This document shows positions 57,628 through 64,000 of a stretch of 64,000 nt of DNA, in pieces. Origin of the DNA: Qingrenia yutianensis (GTDB lineage Bacteria; Bacillota; Clostridia; UMGS1810). The first letter of the stretch is position 1. Each line of letters begins with the position of its first letter. The translations under genes were made by a program, and so were the position numbers. The stretch spans positions 62,001 through 126,000 of the forward strand of contig NZ_JACRTE010000002.1 in assembly GCF_014385105.1 (NCBI RefSeq), given 5' to 3'. The notes under the pieces were generated by a model. It did not search any database, was not told where the DNA came from, and saw nothing but the letters and a program-made list of their open reading frames with translations.

Positions 57628-60600
57628 ATGAAAGCACTCGCAAAATTAAACAAGCTTTATCCCGAACTTTGCGCCGCGGAAAATGCCTTAAAATCGGGCA
57701 AAACTCCGATTTCGGTTTCGGGCGCGACGGGCTCGGAAAAAAATCAGCTTATATATTCGTTTGCCGAAAACACCGGCAAAAAGGCGCTTGTAATCGCTTC
57801 GGACGAACTCTCGGCAAAGGAAATTTACGCCGATATTTCATCTATGAGCGGTGAAAACGTTTTGTTTTTCCGCGCAAAAGAATATGTTTTCTACGACGTT
57901 GACGTATCCACGAGAGAAATCGAGGCAGAGAGAATTAACGTTATAAAAAACATAAAAAACGCAAAATATATCGTCACAAGCGCGGCGGCAATTATGCAGT
58001 ACACCGTCAAAAAAGAAATTTTCGATTTCTACAGCAAAACCTATTCCGCCGGCGATATTATCGACGTTTCCGCACTTGTGAAAACGCTCGCCGAAACAGG
58101 CTATAAACGCGTTTCGCAGGTTGAAAGCCACGGTCAGTTTTCAATCCGCGGTTCGATAATCGACATATTTTTGCCGGGTGATATTTACGGCACGCGAATT
58201 GAACTTTTCGATGACGAAATAGATACAATGCGAAGCTTTGACCCGTTAACGCAGATGTCGCTCGAGAGCATTGACAAATTTGAAATTTACCCTGCGCGCG
58301 AGCTGATTTTTGACGAAGAAACCAAGAAAAACGTGCTGAAAAAAATCAAGGCGCAAAAGAACGAAAATCTTTTGTCCGACGCGCAAAAGCTTGAAAACGA
58401 GGGATATTTCCCGTCGCTTGACAAATATATTCCGTATTTTTACGATAAACTCCCCACCCTTTTCGACTACATCGGCGCGGATTTTATAATATTTGCAGAC
58501 GAACCCGCGCGCGTGCTGGACAGAGCGCGCACCTGCGAAAAAGAACAGCACGAAATTATTTCGTCTATGCTGGAAAAAGGACTTTTCCCGAAAATCAGGG
58601 GCGAATACACGCTTGATGCCGACAGTGTTATTTTAAATTCAACAAATCACGCATTTGTGCTTCTAAACGCGGTGTCACATTTTCAGCTTGACATTCCGAC
58701 AAAAGAGCTTGTCAACGTTGCGGCAAAAACATTGCCGTCATACAGCGGAAAAAGCGAATTTCTGGTGGACGATTTAAAATACTGGAAAAGCAGGAATTAC
58801 CGCATTATGCTGTTTTTGTCAAGTGAGGACAAGGCAAAAACCGTGAAAAATTCGCTTTTTGAATACGGAATTGAAGCGGTTTTGTGCGACAGCTCTGACA
58901 ATCTTCCCGAAGAAGGCGAGATTTTCATATGCGTCGGCGCGCTTGAAAAAAGCTTTGAATATCCGTCCGTAAGATGCGTATTTTTAAGTGACAATTCATC
59001 ATATACCGTGCAGAAAAAGCGCAAGGTTAAGGCGAAAAACAAGCGCAATGCGATAAAAAGCTTCGACGAACTCAAAAACGGCGACTATGTGGTGCACAAC
59101 ACGCACGGAATAGGTCAGTTTGTCGGCATAAAGGAGCTTGACGTTGAGGGCATTGTGCGCGACTACATCAAAATAAAATACCGTTCGGGCGATTATCTGT
59201 ACGTTCCCACAAACCAGCTTGACCTTTTGCACAAATACGTCGGCGCGGAGGCGAAAAACGTAAAACTCAACAAGCTTGGCGGAACGGACTGGCAGAAAAC
59301 CACCGCGCGCGTTAAAGAAAGCGTGGCGGAGCTTGCCGACGACCTTATTAAGCTGTATGCGGAACGCAGTAAAATCAAAGGTCACGTTTTTGCGCCAGAC
59401 TCGGCTTGGCAAAAAGAATTTGAGGACAATTTTCCGTATGAGGAAACTGCCGACCAACTGCGGTGCATTGCCGAGGTTAAAAAGGATATGGAGGACGGCA
59501 AATGTATGGACCGTCTTTTGTGTGGTGACGTCGGCTACGGCAAAACCGAGGTTGCACTCCGCGCGGCGTTCAAATGCGTTGAAGAAAGCTTTCAGGCTGC
59601 GTATCTTGTCCCTACAACCCTGCTTGCACAGCAACATTACAACACGTTTAAGTCTCGTATGGAAAACTACCCCATACGTGTTGAAATGCTGTCGCGTTTC
59701 CGCACAAAAAAACAGCAGGCGGAAATCATAAAAAAACTCAAAAGCGGTGAAGTTGACGTTGTTATCGGCACGCACAGGCTTTTGCAAAAGGACGTCGGAT
59801 TTAAAAATCTCGGACTCCTTATAATCGACGAGGAACAGCGCTTCGGCGTCGGACACAAGGAAACAATTAAAAAACTTAAAAGCAACGTAAACGTTCTTAC
59901 ATTGAGCGCTACGCCCATTCCGCGGACGCTTAATATGGCGCTTATCGGCATACGCGATTTGAGCGTAATAACCGAACCGCCGCAAAACCGCTATCCTGTG
60001 CAGACATTCGTTTTGGAGCGCAGCGACGCGGTTATACAAAACGCAATAGAGCGCGAAATGGCGCGCGGAGGTCAGGTGTACTATCTTTTCAACCGCGTGG
60101 AAAATATCGACCTTAAAACAAGCGAAATACAAAAAATGTTTCCCGGCAAGCGTGTTGTTTCGGCGCACGGCAAAATGAGCGAAACACAGCTTGAAGAAAT
60201 TATGATAGATTTTCTAAACGGCGACATTGACATTCTCGTTTGCACAACCATTATAGAAACAGGTCTTGACGTTGCAAACGTTAATACGATAATTATTGAA
60301 AATGCCGATAAAATGGGACTTTCACAGCTTTATCAGCTCAAAGGACGCGTGGGACGTTCAAATCGTCTTGCATATGCGTACCTCACCTACGAAAAAAACA
60401 AGGTTCTCGACCAAACCGCGCAGAAAAGGCTTCAGGCAATAAAGGAATTTACCGAGTTCGGCTCGGGATTTAAAATTGCAATGCGCGACCTTGAAATTCG
60501 CGGTGCGGGCAATCTTTTGGGAAAACAACAGCACGGAAATATGAACCTTGTCGGCTACGATATGTACTGCTCGCTTTTGGAAAGCGCGGTTGCGGAGTTA

Positions 60601-61065
60601 AAAGGCGAAAAAGCGCAGATTGCGTTTGACGTTAACATCGACCTTAAGTTAAGCGCGTACATTCCCAAAACATATATTGAGGACGAAAACCTCAGAATGG
60701 ACATTTACAAAAAAATTGCCTCAATATCCGACGAAGAAGATATGTCGCTCATCACCGACGAGCTTATCGACCGTTTCGGCACGTTTGACAAAAACGTTGA
60801 AAATCTTATTGACATTGCATATATAAAATCGCTTTGCCAAACTTTAAGAATTTCGGACGTTACGCAAAAGGACGGATTTATCAACTTCACCATTGAAGAT
60901 AACGTCAACCCGAAAGTTATCGTCGATATTCTCGCCGACAAGTCGTTAAAGCTTATGTTTTCGTCGGGCGAGAAGTCGTATCTTTCGAGCAAATGCAGTG
61001 AGGATATACTTTCAAATATTAAAATTATATTACAAAAGCTTGCAAAACTCACATCTTGTGTATGA
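57628..61065 (+). CDS. mfd: Mfd, transcription-repair coupling factor
   Basis: A 1,145-residue DNA translocase that removes stalled RNA polymerase and recruits UvrA. In order there are the N-terminal UvrB-like module (VSGATGSEKNQL in place of an active P-loop), the CarD-like RNA-polymerase-interaction domain (NGDYVVHNTHGIGQFVGI, near residue 485), and the RecG-like motor with Walker A LLCGDVGYGKTEVALRA and the IIDEEQRFGVGHKE box. The TRCF C-terminal domain (LKLSAYIPKTYIEDENLRM) ends it. AAAGGAG precedes the ATG. It is normal in length. Confidence 0.97.
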   Translation: MKALAKLNKLYPELCAAENALKSGKTPISVSGATGSEKNQLIYSFAENTGKKALVIASDELSAKEIYADISSMSGENVLFFRAKEYVFYDVDVSTREIEAERINVIKNIKNAKYIVTSAAAIMQYTVKKEIFDFYSKTYSAGDIIDVSALVKTLAETGYKRVSQVESHGQFSIRGSIIDIFLPGDIYGTRIELFDDEIDTMRSFDPLTQMSLESIDKFEIYPARELIFDEETKKNVLKKIKAQKNENLLSDAQKLENEGYFPSLDKYIPYFYDKLPTLFDYIGADFIIFADEPARVLDRARTCEKEQHEIISSMLEKGLFPKIRGEYTLDADSVILNSTNHAFVLLNAVSHFQLDIPTKELVNVAAKTLPSYSGKSEFLVDDLKYWKSRNYRIMLFLSSEDKAKTVKNSLFEYGIEAVLCDSSDNLPEEGEIFICVGALEKSFEYPSVRCVFLSDNSSYTVQKKRKVKAKNKRNAIKSFDELKNGDYVVHNTHGIGQFVGIKELDVEGIVRDYIKIKYRSGDYLYVPTNQLDLLHKYVGAEAKNVKLNKLGGTDWQKTTARVKESVAELADDLIKLYAERSKIKGHVFAPDSAWQKEFEDNFPYEETADQLRCIAEVKKDMEDGKCMDRLLCGDVGYGKTEVALRAAFKCVEESFQAAYLVPTTLLAQQHYNTFKSRMENYPIRVEMLSRFRTKKQQAEIIKKLKSGEVDVVIGTHRLLQKDVGFKNLGLLIIDEEQRFGVGHKETIKKLKSNVNVLTLSATPIPRTLNMALIGIRDLSVITEPPQNRYPVQTFVLERSDAVIQNAIEREMARGGQVYYLFNRVENIDLKTSEIQKMFPGKRVVSAHGKMSETQLEEIMIDFLNGDIDILVCTTIIETGLDVANVNTIIIENADKMGLSQLYQLKGRVGRSNRLAYAYLTYEKNKVLDQTAQKRLQAIKEFTEFGSGFKIAMRDLEIRGAGNLLGKQQHGNMNLVGYDMYCSLLESAVAELKGEKAQIAFDVNIDLKLSAYIPKTYIEDENLRMDIYKKIASISDEEDMSLITDELIDRFGTFDKNVENLIDIAYIKSLCQTLRISDVTQKDGFINFTIEDNVNPKVIVDILADKSLKLMFSSGEKSYLSSKCSEDILSNIKIILQKLAKLTSCV

Positions 61066-61107
61066 TATAAGTTATACTATGCTTGTGAAATTTTTTGTAT
61101 AATTTTT

Positions 61108-61141
61108 GGCGTGCAGGCATCAGAGCTCCTGATCTTGCGCC
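61108..61141 (+). other. Leader hairpin of the PrsA-like gene
   Basis: GGCG and CGCC close an inner ATCAG-AGCTC-CTGAT helix, just downstream of a TATAAT (61098-61103) that may be the -10 of this gene. No good -35 lies 16-18 bases upstream, so the promoter call is weak. Confidence 0.4.
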
Positions 61142-61165
61142 GTACATACGAAAGGATTGAGTATT

Positions 61166-62194
61166 ATGAAAAATTTTAAAAGATTTGCCGCGTCCGCGCT
61201 TGCGGTGTTCGTGCTTTCGGCAAGCCTTGCAGGGTGTGCGGTTACAAAAACAACCTCGCTTGCAACCGTAGACGGCGAAACGGTTACGGCAGACGATTTT
61301 TACCAGTATTTCCCGTCAGTTCAGTCAAGTATGCTCTCCGAGGCAGGAATTAACACGAGCGACAGCGACGCGGTTGCGAATTTTTGGAAATCTACTGAAA
61401 TTGAAGGCAAAAACGCACTGACCGTTGCAAAGGAAAGAGCGCTTAACGAAGCTGTTAACGCGGTTGTGCAGACCAAAACCGCCGAGAAAATGGGCATCAC
61501 CTTAACCGAGGACGACAAAAAGCAAATCAGCGACTACAAAACCTCTACAATTCAGCAAAGCTACGGTTCAAAGTCGAACTTTATAAATCATCTTAAAGAG
61601 ATGAACACAACCGAAACGGCATATGACAAAGCGCTTACCGCATCGCTCATTTCGTCAAAGCTTTACAGCGAGGTTTCAAAAGGCGACGAATATAAAATTG
61701 ACGAAAAGAAAGCGGAGGAAGAACTCAAAAACGGTGAGAAAATCACCGCAAAACACATTTTGTTCTCCACCGTTGATTCGCAGACAGGTCAGTCATACGA
61801 CGACGCTAAAAAAGCGGAAGTAAAGAAAAATGCAGAGGGCACGCTTGAAAAAATCAAGTCGGGCGCAGACTTTGATGCGCTTATGCAGGAGCTTTCTGAA
61901 GACCCCGGTCTTGCACAAAATCCCGACGGCTACACATTCGGCAAAGGCGAAATGGTTGCTCCGTTTGAGGAGGCGGCATTTGCGCTTAAAGAGGGCGAAG
62001 TAAGCGGTATTGTGGAATCGAATTTCGGCTATCACATTATAAAAAGAGTTCCGCTCACCATCTCGCAGTCGGATATTGACAGCAAAGTTAAAGAAATGCA
62101 GAACAAGGTTTTTGAAGAACAAATCGACAAATGGAAAGCCGATATGGAAGTATCCATTGACGAAAAAGCACTATCAAAAATTAAAGAAAACTGA
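61166..62194 (+). CDS. prsA: PrsA/SurA-like peptidyl-prolyl isomerase lipoprotein
   Basis: An extracytoplasmic foldase of 342 residues. The signal peptide ends in the lipobox SLAGC (lipidated Cys24). The chaperone module is helical and Lys/Thr-rich, and the parvulin (PpiC) domain lies at about residues 193-300, with ITAKHILFST, FDALMQELSEDPG, FGKGEMVAPFEEAAFALKEGE and FGYHIIKR. The TTG at 61157 is only one base from AAAGGA, so ATG 61166 is preferred. It probably assists folding of secreted proteins. Confidence 0.93.
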   Translation: MKNFKRFAASALAVFVLSASLAGCAVTKTTSLATVDGETVTADDFYQYFPSVQSSMLSEAGINTSDSDAVANFWKSTEIEGKNALTVAKERALNEAVNAVVQTKTAEKMGITLTEDDKKQISDYKTSTIQQSYGSKSNFINHLKEMNTTETAYDKALTASLISSKLYSEVSKGDEYKIDEKKAEEELKNGEKITAKHILFSTVDSQTGQSYDDAKKAEVKKNAEGTLEKIKSGADFDALMQELSEDPGLAQNPDGYTFGKGEMVAPFEEAAFALKEGEVSGIVESNFGYHIIKRVPLTISQSDIDSKVKEMQNKVFEEQIDKWKADMEVSIDEKALSKIKEN

Positions 62195-62204
62195 TATATG
62201 AAAC

Positions 62205-62243
62205 AAGGTCGTTTCTCCTCACGGAATGAAACGGCCTTTTTTG
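62205..62243 (+). terminator. Intrinsic terminator after the PrsA-like gene
   Basis: AAGGTCGTTTC and GAAACGGCCTT arms (one G-T wobble) with a T run that directly abuts the metF -35 element. Confidence 0.85.
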
Positions 62244-62272
62244 TTGACATTTCGGCAAAAAAATACTATAAT
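62244..62272 (+). promoter_or_regulatory. Predicted promoter of metF-metH
   Basis: Consensus TTGACA (62244-62249), a 17-base spacer and TATAAT (62267-62272). The remaining leader is about 28 bases, so no SAM riboswitch or T-box fits. Confidence 0.85.
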
Positions 62273-62306
62273 TTAAGATAGGTTTAATCATCAGGAGGGA
62301 CAAGAG

Positions 62307-63179
62307 ATGAAGCTTTCACAAATTTTTGCAGAGAAAAGACCTACACTTTCGTTTGAAGTGTTTCCGCCCAAAACGAGCGACACATACGACAGTGTGAAAT
62401 TCGCCGCGGAAAAAATTGCAAGTCTTAAACCCGATTTTATGAGCGTAACCTACGGTGCGGGCGGAGGAACGAGCAAATATACCGCCGATATTGCAGAGGA
62501 TATTCTCACAAAACACGACGTAACTCCGCTTGCGCATTTAACCTGCGTAAGCTCGGACAAAAAGACGGTTGAAAACACGCTTTTCTCCCTTAAAGATAAA
62601 AAAATTGAAAACATTCTCGCGCTCCGCGGTGACATTCCGAGCGGTTTTGAAAACGAAAACCGCGAATACAAATATGCGTCGCAGCTTGTATCGGACATCA
62701 AAAAATACGGCGATTTCTGCGTCGGCGGTGCGTGCTATCCCGAGGGTCACCCCGAGGATTTAAGCGTTGCGGACGGAATTAAGCATCTTAAAGAAAAGGT
62801 GGATGCCGGATGCGAATTTCTCACGACGCAGATGTTTTTTGACAACAATATTTTATATTCGTTTTTGTATAAAATCCGCGAAGTAGGCATTACCGTGCCG
62901 ATTGTTGCCGGCATTATGCCTGTCACAAACGGCAAGCAGATAAAGAGAATTTGCTCTCTTTCGGGAACGTATCTTCCCCAGAGGTTTAAAAGCATTGTAG
63001 ACCGTTTCGGCGACAAGCCGTCCGCTATGAAACAGGCGGGAATTGCATACGCGACTGAGCAGATTATCGACCTTTTTGCAAACGGCGTCAATGCGGTGCA
63101 CGTTTATTCTATGAACAAGCCCGACGTAGCGGAAAAAATTCAGCAAAACTTATCGGAAATTATATTGAAAAAGGATTGA
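62307..63179 (+). CDS. metF: MetF, 5,10-methylenetetrahydrofolate reductase
   Basis: A 290-residue FAD enzyme that makes 5-methyl-THF for methionine synthesis. Signatures are LSFEVFPPKTSDTYDS, SVTYGAGGGTSKYTADIAEDI, PLAHLTCVS, ILALRGDIPSGF, GGACYPEGHPE and FLTTQMFFDN. AGGAGG precedes the ATG. It begins an operon with the MetH reactivation domain and metH, which use its product directly. Confidence 0.97.
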   Translation: MKLSQIFAEKRPTLSFEVFPPKTSDTYDSVKFAAEKIASLKPDFMSVTYGAGGGTSKYTADIAEDILTKHDVTPLAHLTCVSSDKKTVENTLFSLKDKKIENILALRGDIPSGFENENREYKYASQLVSDIKKYGDFCVGGACYPEGHPEDLSVADGIKHLKEKVDAGCEFLTTQMFFDNNILYSFLYKIREVGITVPIVAGIMPVTNGKQIKRICSLSGTYLPQRFKSIVDRFGDKPSAMKQAGIAYATEQIIDLFANGVNAVHVYSMNKPDVAEKIQQNLSEIILKKD

Positions 63180-63183
63180 AACA

Positions 63184-63867
63184 ATGCTTAAAATACTGCA
63201 CTGCGGCGGCGAAAAACTGAATATTCCAAAAAGTGAAATCATTCGCTACGCTGGCGGTGCGGACGGTGAAACACTCAATTTTGCGGTTGAAAAATGCTTA
63301 ACCGAGCTTTTGCCGAAAATATCGTGCAAAGCGTGTTATGACGAATTTGATGTAAAATCGGACGGTGAAACGCTTGATTTCGGCTTTGCAAAGGTGAAAT
63401 CTCAAAAGCTTGCAAAAAATCTCGCAGGCTGCAGACGCGTTGTGATTTTTGCCGCGACGCTCGGTATCGAAACCGACCGCTATTTGCAGAAATGCTCGCT
63501 TATATCGCCTGCAAGCGCGCTTATCGCGCAAAGCACTGGCGCGGCGGCGATTGAGGAATGGTGCAACAACATCTGCGAAATTTTAGCGTCGGAAAAAGCG
63601 CCGATGTATCTTCGTCCGCGGTTCAGTCCGGGTTACGGCGGCCTTTCGCTGTCAATCCAAAAAGACATAATATCGGTTCTTGACTGCAACCGAAAAATCG
63701 GACTTACCCTCACCGACTCGCTTATGCTCACCCCCACAAAATCGGTCACGGCATTTGTCGGGCTTGGCGAAAACAGGGAAAACTGCACCGGCGTCGGCTG
63801 TACGGCGTGCGATTTGAAAAACTGTGCTTTCAGAAAGAAGAAAACTTGTTTTGAACAGGAGAATTAA
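63184..63867 (+). CDS. Stand-alone methionine synthase reactivation-domain protein
   Basis: A 227-residue protein equivalent to the C-terminal AdoMet-binding domain that re-methylates cob(II)alamin in MetH. The core motif is RPRFSPGYGGLSLSIQKDI (near residues 142-160), preceded by VVIFAATLGIETDRYLQ and STGAAAIEEWCN. A cysteine-rich tail (CTGVGCTACDLKNC) is present, as in several clostridial homologues. It lies four bases after metF, and its stop touches the metH start, so the two proteins likely act in trans as a split MetH. Confidence 0.9.
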   Translation: MLKILHCGGEKLNIPKSEIIRYAGGADGETLNFAVEKCLTELLPKISCKACYDEFDVKSDGETLDFGFAKVKSQKLAKNLAGCRRVVIFAATLGIETDRYLQKCSLISPASALIAQSTGAAAIEEWCNNICEILASEKAPMYLRPRFSPGYGGLSLSIQKDIISVLDCNRKIGLTLTDSLMLTPTKSVTAFVGLGENRENCTGVGCTACDLKNCAFRKKKTCFEQEN

Positions 63868-64000
63868 ATGAACTTAACCGAAAAAATCAAAAATCAGCGA
63901 TTATATTTTGACGGCGGAAGCGGAACGTATTTTCAGGCGCGCGGTTTAAAACCGGGCGAAATGCCCGAAATATGGAACATCACCAATGCGGAAACGGTAA
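63868..64000 (+). CDS. metH: MetH, cobalamin-dependent methionine synthase (5' end only)
   Basis: The visible 44 codons begin MNLTEKIKNQRLYFDGGSGT and continue YFQARGLKPGEMPEIWN, the start of the homocysteine-methyltransferase barrel (usually DGAMGTxLQxxGL followed by PExWN). AGGAG precedes the ATG. The window edge cuts the gene. Its position after metF and the separate reactivation protein supports MetH rather than another homocysteine methyltransferase. Confidence 0.85.
   Translation, partial: MNLTEKIKNQRLYFDGGSGTYFQARGLKPGEMPEIWNITNAETV

Noticed and set aside
58999..60168. Long minus-strand frame (389 codons) within mfd
   Set aside because: It is a shadow of the mfd motor domain with no start signal or family resemblance.
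62273..62306. SAM riboswitch or T-box before metF
   Set aside because: Fewer than 35 bases separate the promoter from the ATG, too few for either element.

Overview
The window reads as chromosomal DNA of a low-to-moderate G+C Gram-positive anaerobe, most likely class Clostridia (Bacillota). The evidence is A/G-rich Shine-Dalgarno sites, frequent TTG/GTG starts, lipoprotein signal peptides, the cdaA-cdaR-glmM block, a ZTP riboswitch, a DRTGG/RsbW-like/[FeFe]-hydrogenase-like module and glycyl-radical chemistry. I cannot fix the genus from sequence alone. Both window edges cut genes: tsaB on the left and metH on the right.

Left part (1-17,500). A minus-strand block carries xpt, a NupNOPQ-type nucleoside ABC importer, ispD-ispF and tsaE-tsaB. 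An MreB-like gene, apparently started at CTG, is divergent from a DUF3343/cysteine desulfurase pair. Then come cdaA-cdaR-glmM, a zinc-finger ClpE-like unfoldase and, after a large RNA-capable hairpin, an MFS transporter.

Middle part (17,500-41,100). A carbohydrate island holds an intracellular GH30 enzyme, an ACT-ACT-metallohydrolase fusion and a divergently regulated cluster. That cluster is an AraC regulator facing three Gfo/Idh/MocA proteins, a hydroxypyruvate-isomerase-like TIM barrel, a radical-SAM activase and a glycyl radical enzyme whose active-site loop lacks the usual C-x-E motif. It is the best candidate here for an undescribed pathway. Next are a decayed serine-recombinase remnant abutting six tRNA genes, hslO, the hydrogenase-like sensory module, tyrS, a P-loop ATPase, a G5/M23 peptidase with a perfect WalR-type box, three small orphan genes (one very cysteine-rich) and a GH94-like glycosidase/phosphorylase.

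Right part (41,100-64,000). A minus-strand purine operon runs purE-C-F-M-N-(PurO-type IMP cyclohydrolase)-(stand-alone AICAR formyltransferase)-purD-L-fhs. It is headed by a clear ZTP riboswitch with an overlapping terminator. ZTP/ZMP signals shortage of 10-formyl-THF, so putting fhs (which makes 10-formyl-THF) in the same operon closes the circuit. PurH is replaced by two separate proteins, and the formyltransferase looks more like the animal ATIC domain than bacterial PurH. On the plus strand follow glmU-prs, pth-mfd, a PrsA-like foldase lipoprotein, and metF with a stand-alone MetH reactivation domain and metH. No CRISPR array, intact insertion sequence, rRNA or prophage was seen.
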